Positions 1 to 7,756 of a stretch of 44,843 nucleotides of DNA are shown here, in pieces. Position numbers and translations under genes: made by a program. Positions within the stretch are counted from its first letter, which is position 1. Each line of letters opens with the position of its first letter. The DNA comes from Comamonas sp. (GTDB taxonomy: Bacteria > Pseudomonadota > Gammaproteobacteria > Burkholderiales > Burkholderiaceae_C). The notes under the pieces are model-generated. The model searched no databases, was not told where the DNA came from, and worked only from the letters and a program-made list of their open reading frames with translations. The stretch is from contig JADMKK010000006.1 of the NCBI GenBank assembly GCA_015478895.1, forward strand, positions 1-44,843. The letters are read 5' to 3'.

Positions 1-343
1 ATCTCTCTGAAACCGAAGCAGTGCCAGGACTGGCAGCTTCTGTTGTTGTAGCAGATGCTGTTTCTGCCGTTGTCGCAGGGGCAGCGGCGGGTGCAGAAGC
101 CGCATCTGCGGTTTCCAGCACCAGGATGACGGAGCCTTGCTTGATCTGGTCGCCCAGCGCCACTTTCAGCTCTTTGACCACGCCTGCGTGGCTGCTCGGG
201 ATTTCCATGGAGGCCTTGTCGGACTCCACGGTGATGAGCGACTGCTCGACCTTGATGGTGTCACCCACCTTGACCAGCACTTCGATCACGCCGACGGTGT
301 CGAAGTCGCCGATATCCGGGACCTGGATTTCTGTCATTGCCAT
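1..343 (-). CDS. aceF: Pyruvate dehydrogenase E2 (dihydrolipoamide acetyltransferase), N-terminal part
   Basis: This is the start of the E2 core of pyruvate dehydrogenase, which carries acetyl groups on a swinging lipoyl arm from E1 to CoA. Only the first 114 codons lie in the window; the gene continues off the left edge. The translation begins [15 protein letters not shown] and contains one lipoyl domain (about residues 4-77) with the lipoylation motif [10 protein letters not shown], so Lys43 is the predicted attachment site. An Ala/Pro/Thr-rich flexible linker follows, as is usual between lipoyl domains. The start at 343 is preceded by GGAG; a second ATG at 337 is possible. It lies 18 bp downstream of aceE on the same strand, so the two should be co-transcribed. 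Confidence 0.95.
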   Translation of the reverse strand, partial: MAMTEIQVPDIGDFDTVGVIEVLVKVGDTIKVEQSLITVESDKASMEIPSSHAGVVKELKVALGDQIKQGSVILVLETADAASAPAAAPATTAETASATTTEAASPGTASVSER

Positions 344-361
344 GTGTGTGTCTCCGGCCAG

Positions 362-3079
362 TTAAGCGTACAGGGGGTTGATCTTGTTGGCTTTGATGCC
401 GTACTTGTTGATGGCTTCGGCCACCTTGGTCACGGGCAACTTGCCTTCATCGGCCAGCGCCTTCAAAGCGGCCACCACGATGTAGTGGCGGTCGATTTCG
501 AAGTGCTCGCGCAGCTTGCGGCGGAAGTCCGAGCGGCCAAAGCCATCGGTACCCAGCACCTTGTAGGTACGGCCCTTGGGGATGAACGGGCGAATCTGCT
601 CGGCGTAAGCCTTCATGTAGTCAGTGGACGCCACGATGGGACCTTGCGAGCCTTGCAGCTGCCTGGTGACAAAGGCTTGCTTGGCGGTTTCCAGCGGGTG
701 CAGCATGTTGTGGCGCTCGCAGTCCTGGCCGTCGCGGGTCAGTTCGTTGAACGATGGACAACTCCACACGTCGGCGGCGATCTGCCAGTCTTTTTCCAGC
801 AGTTCTTGCGCAAAGAACGATTCGCGCAGGATGGTGCCCGAGCCCAGCAGCTGAACGCGCTGGCCCGATTGCGGCACTTTCTGGCCGGGCTTGCACAGGT
901 ACATGCCCTTGATGATTTGCTCTTCCGTGCCAGCGGTCAGACCGGGCATGGGGTAGTTTTCATTGAGCAAGGTGATGTAGTAGAAGACGTTTTCCTGGTT
1001 TTGCACCATGCGGCGCAGGCCGTCTTGCATGATGACGGCCACTTCGTGCGCGAAGGTGGGGTCATACGAGATGCAGTTGGGCACGGTGTTGGCCAGGATA
1101 TGGCTGTGGCCGTCTTCGTGCTGCAGGCCTTCGCCGTTCAGCGTGGTGCGGCCCGAGGTGCCGCCCAGCAAGAAGCCGCGCGCCTGCATGTCGCCCGCTG
1201 CCCAGGCCAGGTCGCCCACGCGCTGGAAGCCGAACATGGAGTAGTAGACATAGAACGGAATCATGATGCGGTTGGACGTGCTGTAGCTCGTCGCCGCCGC
1301 AATCCACGATGCCATGCCGCCGGCTTCGTTGATACCTTCTTGCAGGATCTGGCCGGCCTTGTCCTCGCGGTAGTACATGACCTGGTCTTTGTCGACCGGG
1401 GTGTACTGCTGACCGTGGGGGTTGTAGATACCGATCTGGCGGAACAGGCCTTCCATACCAAAGGTACGGGCTTCGTCCACCAAGATAGGCACCACACGCG
1501 GGCCAATGTTCTTGTCACGCAGCAGCTGCGTGAGGAAGCGCACATAGGCTTGCGTGGTGGAGATTTCGCGGCCTTCTGGGGTGGGTTCCAGAATAGCTTT
1601 GAAGGTATCCAGTGCCGGCGCGGTGAAGGCTTCATCGGCCTTCACGCGGCGGTGGGGCAGGTAGCCGCCCAGGGCCTTGCGGCGCTCGTGCAGGTACTTC
1701 ATTTCCGGGGTGTCATCTGCGGGCTTGAAGAAGGGAATGTCCGCAATCTGGCTGTCGGGAATCGGGATGTTGAAGCGGTCGCGGAAGGCTTTGATGTCTT
1801 CGTCGGAGAGCTTCTTGGTCTGGTGCACGGTGTTCTTGCCTTCACCGACCTTGCCCATGCCAAAGCCCTTGACGGTCTTGACCAGCAATACGGTAGGCTG
1901 ACCCTTGTGGGTGTTGGCAGCGGCAAATGCGGCGTAGACCTTTTGCGAGTCGTGGCCACCACGGCGCAGGTTCCAGATTTCGTCGTCGGACATGTGCTCG
2001 ACCATCTTCAGCGCGCGCGGGTCGCGGCCAAAGAAGTTCTTGCGCACGAAAGCACCATCGTTGGCCTTCATGGCCTGATAGTCGCCGTCGTTGCACTCCA
2101 TCATGATTTTCTTGAGCACGCCGTCCTTGTCTTTGGCCAGCAGCTCGTCCCAGCCCTTGCCCCAGATCAGCTTGATGACGTTCCAGCCCGAGCCACGGAA
2201 TTCGCCTTCCAGCTCCTGGATGATCTTGCCGTTGCCGCGCACCGGGCCATCCAGACGCTGCAGATTGCAGTTGATGACAAAGACCAGGTTGTCCAGGTTT
2301 TCACGCGCGGCCAGGCCGATGGCGCCCAGAGATTCGACTTCGTCCATTTCGCCGTCGCCGCAGAACACCCAGACCTTGCGGTTTTCGGTGTTGGCAATGC
2401 CACGGGCGTGCAGGTACTTGAGAAAACGCGCTTGGTAGATCGCCATCAATGGGCCCAGGCCCATGGACACGGTGGGGAACTGCCAGAACTCGGGCATCAG
2501 CTTGGGGTGCGGGTAGCTGGACAGGCCCTTGCCATCCACTTCCTGGCGGAAGTTGAGCAACTGCTCTTCGCTGATGCGGCCTTCCAGGTAGGCGCGGGCA
2601 TAGATGCCGGGCGAGACGTGACCCTGGATGTACAGGCAGTCGCCGCCGTGGTTTTCGTTTTCGGCGTGCCAGAAGTGGTTAAAGCCTGCGGCAAACATAT
2701 TCGCCAGCGAGGCGAACGAGCCAATGTGGCCACCCAGATCACCACCTTCTGGTGGGTAGTGGCGGTTGGCCTTGACCACCATGGCCATGGCGTTCCAGCG
2801 CATGTAGGCGCGCAGGCGACCTTCCAGCTCCAGGTTGCCGGGGCATTTGGCTTCCTGGCTGGCTTCGATGGTATTCACATAACCGGTTTGCGCAGAAAAC
2901 GGCAAATCAACGCTGTTCTGGCGGGCATGCTCGAGCACTTCTTCAATCAGCTGGTGGGCGTAGTGCGCACCTTCACGGTCGATGACGGCACTGAGCGCGT
3001 CCATCCACTCGCGGGATTCTTGGGGATCGAGGCTAGGCTTTGCGTTAGCGCCGGCCTGAGGGTCGGTCTGAGCTGTCAT
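362..3079 (-). CDS. aceE: Pyruvate dehydrogenase E1 component (homodimeric type)
   Basis: E1 decarboxylates pyruvate with thiamine diphosphate and acetylates the lipoyl arm of E2. The 905-residue product matches the size of homodimeric E1 proteins of proteobacteria (about 890). The thiamine diphosphate motif is visible: GDGEMDE from Gly241, ending some 30 residues later in NCN within VFVINCNLQRLDGPV. The glycine-rich GGHIGSFAS segment near the N-terminus is also typical. I chose ATG 3079 (MTAQTDPQAG) because AGGAGA stands 8 nt upstream; the open frame extends 20 codons further but without a ribosome site. The gene is first in an operon with aceF. The promoter must lie in the 326-bp gap shared with the divergent histidine kinase. 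Confidence 0.97.
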   Translation of the reverse strand: MTAQTDPQAGANAKPSLDPQESREWMDALSAVIDREGAHYAHQLIEEVLEHARQNSVDLPFSAQTGYVNTIEASQEAKCPGNLELEGRLRAYMRWNAMAMVVKANRHYPPEGGDLGGHIGSFASLANMFAAGFNHFWHAENENHGGDCLYIQGHVSPGIYARAYLEGRISEEQLLNFRQEVDGKGLSSYPHPKLMPEFWQFPTVSMGLGPLMAIYQARFLKYLHARGIANTENRKVWVFCGDGEMDEVESLGAIGLAARENLDNLVFVINCNLQRLDGPVRGNGKIIQELEGEFRGSGWNVIKLIWGKGWDELLAKDKDGVLKKIMMECNDGDYQAMKANDGAFVRKNFFGRDPRALKMVEHMSDDEIWNLRRGGHDSQKVYAAFAAANTHKGQPTVLLVKTVKGFGMGKVGEGKNTVHQTKKLSDEDIKAFRDRFNIPIPDSQIADIPFFKPADDTPEMKYLHERRKALGGYLPHRRVKADEAFTAPALDTFKAILEPTPEGREISTTQAYVRFLTQLLRDKNIGPRVVPILVDEARTFGMEGLFRQIGIYNPHGQQYTPVDKDQVMYYREDKAGQILQEGINEAGGMASWIAAATSYSTSNRIMIPFYVYYSMFGFQRVGDLAWAAGDMQARGFLLGGTSGRTTLNGEGLQHEDGHSHILANTVPNCISYDPTFAHEVAVIMQDGLRRMVQNQENVFYYITLLNENYPMPGLTAGTEEQIIKGMYLCKPGQKVPQSGQRVQLLGSGTILRESFFAQELLEKDWQIAADVWSCPSFNELTRDGQDCERHNMLHPLETAKQAFVTRQLQGSQGPIVASTDYMKAYAEQIRPFIPKGRTYKVLGTDGFGRSDFRRKLREHFEIDRHYIVVAALKALADEGKLPVTKVAEAINKYGIKANKINPLYA

Positions 3080-3405
3080 GGTTGTCTCCTGTTCAAGAGG
3101 CTGCAGGTATGAGGTCAAGCGTTTAGCAATCGGACGCATTTGTCAGCGGTTTTGGGTTTGGGGATACAGAGTCATCTGCTGCGCAGGAACCAACACATAT
3201 CCAGCTGCACCATCCTTTGCGAAAGACAAATATGACCAATTTATTGACCTTTCGCTGTGCAGTTTCTCATATTTTTTGCATATTTCAAATTATGCAGATG
3301 CTTACCGCAATATGAAAAATTGCTGCATCTGCACATAAGAAACAGGCTGATGCAACAGTCACTTGGAGCACGCAATTAGCAAGGGAATCCCCCTACACTG
3401 CTGTC
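3080..3405. promoter_or_regulatory. Divergent promoter region between aceE and the histidine kinase, with a 9-bp inverted repeat
   Basis: This 326-bp gap carries the promoters of aceE (leftward) and the kinase (rightward). Its right half is clearly AT-rich. A perfect inverted repeat TGCAGATGC (3293-3301) / GCATCTGCA (3325-3333) spans 23 bp of AT-rich sequence and could be an operator. On the minus strand ATTGGT occurs near 3237, one half-site of the palindrome recognised by PdhR-type GntR repressors, but the second half is missing. A rightward TTGACC (3244-3249) with TCATAT 17 bp later is a possible weak promoter. None of these sites is proven. Confidence 0.4.
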
Positions 3406-5925
3406 ATGGTTTCCCCTGAAAAAACGCCCGATCACTCGCCCTCATCCCCGCACTACCATGCCTCCGCACCCACACAGTGGTGGCGCATCTGGTGGCGCAG
3501 CTTGCCTCCTACGCGACAAGATCGCCTGGCCGCATTGGCGCCACTGGTGTCCGTTGCCATGTTCATGGCTGCCATCATTGCGGCTTTCTGGTATCTACGA
3601 ACTGAAGAAGTGGATCGCGACCGTCAAGCCCTGAAGCGCGATGTGGAATATGCCCAGCAGCGTTTGCGTTTACGCCTGTTAGAGCGCCAAGAGCAAATCA
3701 TGCGCATTGCGCGTGATCTTTCCTATGGGGATATTGGCACCGTAGAGTTTGGCAACCGTGCTGAAGTGCTGGTGACCCAATACCCTGAGCTGCAAGCGCT
3801 GACGTGGATTGATCCGTCAGGGCGCATCATTACCAGTCAGGCAGCTCCTACCGTACCCAGCGAGCAACTGCGCATGCCCAGCGAGCAGCTCAGCAATGAC
3901 GCTGCGGGGGAAAGTTTCAAAATCGTCAAAGAAACACGCCAGGCCATCTATACGCAGCCACAAGTGATGGCTGGCTACACCCCGCCCATGCTGCAGCTGC
4001 AAGTGCCGGTCAGCTCGGGCGGCAACTTTGGCGGGACGGTCTTGGGCGAGTTCTCCGTGGACAGTTTGTTGCGTTATGCCATTCCCACAGAATTGCTGGC
4101 CAGTTACGCGATCAGCATGGTCGATGGTCAGGGGCGGCTGATTGCTGGCACGCCCCAGTCCCTCCAGCGCAAAGAAACCACCACGTGGTATGGCCAGATA
4201 ACACCCCACGCAACAACCGAGTACCAATCTGCCATCGCACTGGTGGGCAACTCCCTGGCCCTGAAAGCGCAAACCTATCGCACTTCGCACAGCATGATCG
4301 GCAACGGCATGTTCTGGCTGGTCGCCACGATGAGTTTGCTCACCGCTTGGCTGCTAACAGGTACGTGGCGCCACACCCGCAAGCGCCTGCGTGCGCAAGA
4401 CGCGCTGATTGCAGAGACCAACTTTCGCCGTGCGATGGAAAACTCGGTGCTCACCGGCATGCGGGCCTTGGATATGCACGGCCGTATTACTTATGTGAAT
4501 GCCGCTTTTTGCCAAATGACGGGCTGGTCAGAGGAAGAACTGGTGGGGCAAACCCCGCCCTATCCGTATTGGCCGGAGAGCGATTATGAGCAGCTGTATG
4601 TCAAGCTCAAAGACGAGTTGCGTGGCAAGACGGTACAGGGCGGTTTTCAAGTACGCGTGCGCCGCAAAAACGGCTCCTTGTTTGATGCACGCTTGTATGT
4701 CTCGCCCCTGATTGACGCGCGGGGACAGCAAACGGGCTGGATGTCGTCCATGACCGATATCACCGAGTCCAAACGCATTCGCGACCAGCTGGCCGCTTCC
4801 CACGACCGCTTCACCATCGTGCTGGAAGCGCTGGATGCCTCGGTCTCGGTGGCGCCGCTGGGCAGTGCCGAGTTGCTGTTTGCCAACAAGCTCTACCGCC
4901 AGTGGTTTGGCTCTCAAACCGACGGCCATCTGCAACTGGTCCAACAAGCTGGCTTGCCCGCAGAGCGTAGTGAAACCGTGGACGATGAAGATGGCTTGAT
5001 GGGCCTGCCCACCGATTCCCTCACGACCGCCAGCAGCAACAACGCCGAAATTTACTTGGCCGATCTGGGCAAGTGGCTGGAGGTGCGTTCACGGTATTTA
5101 AGCTGGGTGGACGGACGCCTGGCGCAGATGGTGATTGCCACCGACATCACCCAGCGCCGTCAGGCGGAAGAGCAAGCCGCACTGCAAGCCGAGCGTGCGC
5201 AAACCTCCAGCCGCCTGATCACCATGGGCGAGATGGCATCCAGCGTGGCGCATGAGCTCAACCAACCACTGACCGCCATCAGCAACTACAGCAGCGGCAT
5301 GTTGAACCGTTTGGAAAACGGCTCTTTGACCCCTGAGCAAATGAAGTTTGCGCTGGAAAAAACCGCCCACCAGGCGCAGCGTGCGGGGCAGATCATTCAC
5401 CGCATTCGCACCTTTGTGAAACGCAGCGAGCCCAATCGCACTTTGTGCCATGTGCAAGACATCATTGATGAAGCGCTGGAACTGGCCAACATTGAAATGC
5501 GTCGGCGCAATGTGCGCTTGACCCACCATGTAGCAGCGCGCATTCCCACTGTCATGGTGGACAGCATTTTGATTGAGCAGGTGCTGATCAACCTGATCAA
5601 AAACGCGGGCGAATCTATCGACCAAGCACAGCGCCCGCTGTCCCAGCGTCACGTGGAGCTGCGTGTGCTGCCCAAAGAAGTACAAGGCCTTCAAGGCGTG
5701 GAATTTAGCGTGCAAGACACCGGCAATGGCCTGCCACCAGAGGTTCTGGAGCGTTTGTTTGAAGCGTTTTTCACGACCAAAAGTGAAGGCATGGGCATGG
5801 GCCTGAACCTTTGCCGAAGCATTATCGAGTCACACGATGGCCGTATGTCGGCAGAGAACCTCTACAATGGTTCGGAGGTGGTCGGTTGCAGGTTTTCCTT
5901 TTGGATCCCGCTGGCGGCCTCTTAG
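3406..5925 (+). CDS. Membrane-bound PAS sensor histidine kinase (FixL/DctB-like)
   Basis: This is an 839-residue sensor kinase. TM1 (about 41-64) and TM2 (about 299-320) enclose a roughly 230-residue periplasmic sensor region, of the size of a double-Cache/CHASE-type domain. A PAS domain with PAC segment follows (about 345-460; DITESKR), then a second PAS-like region (about 465-585; DITQRRQAEEQ). The HisKA dimerisation helix has VAHELNQPL with phospho-acceptor His616. The ATPase domain shows the N box (LINLIKNAGES, Asn733), the G1 box (VQDTGNGLP) and FTTKSEGMGMGL. It lacks a receiver domain, and its partner is the FixJ-type regulator 51 bp downstream. The ELNQPLTAISNY H-box is that of the FixL/DctB group. 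The ligand cannot be deduced. Confidence 0.9.
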   Translation: MVSPEKTPDHSPSSPHYHASAPTQWWRIWWRSLPPTRQDRLAALAPLVSVAMFMAAIIAAFWYLRTEEVDRDRQALKRDVEYAQQRLRLRLLERQEQIMRIARDLSYGDIGTVEFGNRAEVLVTQYPELQALTWIDPSGRIITSQAAPTVPSEQLRMPSEQLSNDAAGESFKIVKETRQAIYTQPQVMAGYTPPMLQLQVPVSSGGNFGGTVLGEFSVDSLLRYAIPTELLASYAISMVDGQGRLIAGTPQSLQRKETTTWYGQITPHATTEYQSAIALVGNSLALKAQTYRTSHSMIGNGMFWLVATMSLLTAWLLTGTWRHTRKRLRAQDALIAETNFRRAMENSVLTGMRALDMHGRITYVNAAFCQMTGWSEEELVGQTPPYPYWPESDYEQLYVKLKDELRGKTVQGGFQVRVRRKNGSLFDARLYVSPLIDARGQQTGWMSSMTDITESKRIRDQLAASHDRFTIVLEALDASVSVAPLGSAELLFANKLYRQWFGSQTDGHLQLVQQAGLPAERSETVDDEDGLMGLPTDSLTTASSNNAEIYLADLGKWLEVRSRYLSWVDGRLAQMVIATDITQRRQAEEQAALQAERAQTSSRLITMGEMASSVAHELNQPLTAISNYSSGMLNRLENGSLTPEQMKFALEKTAHQAQRAGQIIHRIRTFVKRSEPNRTLCHVQDIIDEALELANIEMRRRNVRLTHHVAARIPTVMVDSILIEQVLINLIKNAGESIDQAQRPLSQRHVELRVLPKEVQGLQGVEFSVQDTGNGLPPEVLERLFEAFFTTKSEGMGMGLNLCRSIIESHDGRMSAENLYNGSEVVGCRFSFWIPLAAS

Positions 5926-5976
5926 GAAAAGGGAGACATCCTTTCCAAGACAACCAATTAAATATAAGGATCCTGC

Positions 5977-6612
5977 ATGAGCTTGACACCCAAAAAAGGT
6001 ACGGTTTACGTGGTGGATGATGACGAAGCTGTTCGCGATTCGCTGCAATGGCTGCTGGAGGGTAAGGACTATCGGGTTCGCTGCTTTGACTCAGCGGAAT
6101 CATTTTTGTCACGCTATGACCAACGTGAAGTGGCTTGCCTGATTGCCGACATTCGCATGGGCGGCATGACAGGTCTGGAGTTGCAAGACAAGCTTTTGGA
6201 GCGCAAATCGCCCCTGCCTATCGTCTTCATCACGGGCCACGGTGATGTGCCCATGGCGGTCGACACCATGAAAAAAGGCGCGCTGGATTTCATCCAGAAG
6301 CCTTTCAACGAAGACTCCCTGATTAACGTGGTTGAGCGCATGCTGGACCACGCACGTGCGGCCTTTGCTGGCCACCAGCAAGCGGCCAGTCGCGAGGCGC
6401 TGCTGTCCAAACTGACAGGTCGCGAGTCGCAGGTGCTGGAACGCATTGTGGCCGGTCGCCTGAACAAGCAAATCGCTGACGATCTGGGCATCAGCATCAA
6501 AACCGTGGAAGCGCACCGTGCCAACATCATGGAGAAACTCGGTGCGAACACCGTGGCCGACCTTCTCAAGATTGCATTGGGTTCCAATTCCGCAAGCAAG
6601 ACGCCAGCGTAA
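5977..6612 (+). CDS. FixJ-family response regulator (receiver + LuxR HTH)
   Basis: The 211-residue protein is the predicted output partner of the kinase just upstream. The receiver domain (about 8-125) has the acidic cluster DDDE (Asp14-16), the phosphorylation site Asp58 in LIADIRMGG, Thr86 in FITGHGD and Lys108 in QKPF. These are all residues needed for phosphotransfer. The output domain (about 145-205) is a LuxR/GerE helix-turn-helix (LTGRESQVLERI ... SIKTVEAHRANIMEKL). A ribosome site (AAGGA) precedes the ATG. Such regulators activate promoters when phosphorylated. The target is not evident: the next genes (folD, prlC) are separated by an intrinsic terminator. Confidence 0.92.
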   Translation: MSLTPKKGTVYVVDDDEAVRDSLQWLLEGKDYRVRCFDSAESFLSRYDQREVACLIADIRMGGMTGLELQDKLLERKSPLPIVFITGHGDVPMAVDTMKKGALDFIQKPFNEDSLINVVERMLDHARAAFAGHQQAASREALLSKLTGRESQVLERIVAGRLNKQIADDLGISIKTVEAHRANIMEKLGANTVADLLKIALGSNSASKTPA

Positions 6613-6639
6613 AATCGCGGCAGATTGCCCATCCTCGCA

Positions 6640-6677
6640 AAGCCACTTGGGGTCACCCCGGTGGCTTTTTTGCTTTT
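6640..6677 (+). terminator. Intrinsic terminator after the FixJ-type regulator
   Basis: The stem AGCCAC (6641-6646) pairs with GTGGCT (6661-6666), with an inner GGGG/CCCC helix, and is followed by a T-tract. It closes the kinase/regulator operon. It lies in the folD 5' region, so folD must have its own promoter at or after it, or rely on read-through. Confidence 0.85.
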
Positions 6678-6699
6678 TTACTTCAGATACGAACTGACC

Positions 6700-7557
6700 A
6701 TGACAGCCCAGATCATCGACGGCAAAGCCCTCTCCGCCCAATTGCGTACCGAAGTTGCCCAGCGCGCCGCAGCCCTGACTGCCCAGGGCACTAAGCCCGG
6801 TCTGGCCGTGGTGCTGGTGGGAGACAACCAGGCCTCCCAGGTGTATGTGCGCAACAAGGTCAAGGCGTGCGAGGACGCAGGCTTTCACTCCGTGCTGGAA
6901 AAGTACGACGCCACCATGACCGAAGCCGAGCTGCTGGCCCGTGTGGATGCACTGAACAACGACCCCAGCATTCACGGCATCCTGGTGCAGTTGCCCTTGC
7001 CCAAGCACATCGACGACCACAAGGTCATAGAAGCGATTTCGCCCCTCAAAGATGTGGACGGCTTTCACGTGGCCAGCGCTGGCGCGCTGATGGTCGGCGA
7101 AGTGGGTTTCAAAGCCTGCACGCCCTATGGCTGCATGAAGATGCTCGAATCGATTGGCATGAAGGACTTGCGTGGCAAGCATGCCGTGGTAATTGGGCGC
7201 TCCAACATCGTCGGCAAGCCCATGGCCATGATGCTGCTGGCCGCCAACGCCACCGTCACTGTCTGCCACAGCGGCACGGCTGATCTGGCCGCCATGACGC
7301 GCCAGGCCGATGTGGTGGTGGCTGCCGTGGGCAAGTTGAACGTACTGACCGCTGACATGATCAAACCCGGCGCTGTGGTGATTGATGTGGGCATGAACCG
7401 CAATGCCGAAGGCAAATTGTGCGGCGACGTGGACTATGAAGGCTGCAAGGAAGTGGCAGGCTACATCACCCCCGTCCCCGGCGGCGTGGGCCCCATGACC
7501 ATCACCATGCTGCTGGTCAACACCATGGAAGCCGCAGAGCGCGCCGCTGGCCAGTAA
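6700..7557 (+). CDS. folD: Bifunctional methylene-THF dehydrogenase / methenyl-THF cyclohydrolase
   Basis: FolD interconverts 5,10-methylene-, 5,10-methenyl- and 10-formyl-tetrahydrofolate with NADP, supplying one-carbon units for purine and formyl-Met-tRNA synthesis in the cytosol. The 285-residue product has the family length (E. coli 288). The catalytic YxxxK motif is Tyr49-Val-Arg-Asn-Lys53. The second signature PGGVGPMTI stands near the C-terminus, and the Rossmann segment [11 protein letters not shown] is intact. ATG 6700 ([11 protein letters not shown]) is the family-type start; the upstream in-frame extension runs through a terminator hairpin and is rejected. The gene is monocistronic, with terminators on both sides. 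Confidence 0.97.
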   Translation: MTAQIIDGKALSAQLRTEVAQRAAALTAQGTKPGLAVVLVGDNQASQVYVRNKVKACEDAGFHSVLEKYDATMTEAELLARVDALNNDPSIHGILVQLPLPKHIDDHKVIEAISPLKDVDGFHVASAGALMVGEVGFKACTPYGCMKMLESIGMKDLRGKHAVVIGRSNIVGKPMAMMLLAANATVTVCHSGTADLAAMTRQADVVVAAVGKLNVLTADMIKPGAVVIDVGMNRNAEGKLCGDVDYEGCKEVAGYITPVPGGVGPMTITMLLVNTMEAAERAAGQ

Positions 7558-7582
7558 GCGACTCCACGGCTCCAACATCTAA

Positions 7583-7617
7583 AAACCTCCGCGCCGACGG
7601 GCGCTGAGGTTTTTTTA
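7583..7617 (+). terminator. Intrinsic terminator of folD
   Basis: The arms ACCTC-CGCGCC and GGGCGC-TGAGGT pair around a short GA-containing loop and are followed by a run of seven T residues (7610-7616). The position directly after folD and the T-run make this a confident rho-independent terminator. Confidence 0.88.
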
Positions 7618-7696
7618 TAGCTGCTTGCCCTTATCTATACTTGCTTTGCAATACTTTCGGCTTGCAAACCTGCTGCGCACTTGGGCAAATAGCTAT
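7617..7696. repeat. Copy of the dispersed intergenic repeat (inverted arms 66 bp apart)
   Basis: ATAGCTGCTTGCCC (7617-7630) is inverted as GGGCAAATAGCTAT (7683-7696), matching at 12 of 14 positions. The right arm continues into CAAG, giving the TAGCTATCAA core that recurs at several other intergenic sites in this window. It sits between the folD terminator and the start of prlC. Confidence 0.6.
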
Positions 7697-7756
7697 CAAG
7701 ACAATAGTTACCAACACCACCTTGAAACCGGCGCAGATGGCGCAAAATGCTTGGTT

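Noticed and set aside
137-3112. Very long plus-strand open frame opposite aceE (991 codons)
   Set aside because: It is the antisense shadow of aceE, whose strong codon bias at this GC content removes stop codons on the other strand; the translation has low-complexity His/Val/Gly composition and no motif.
6109-7578. 489-codon minus-strand frame opposite the FixJ-type regulator and folD
   Set aside because: It crosses two well-supported genes and an intrinsic terminator, so it cannot be a real gene.
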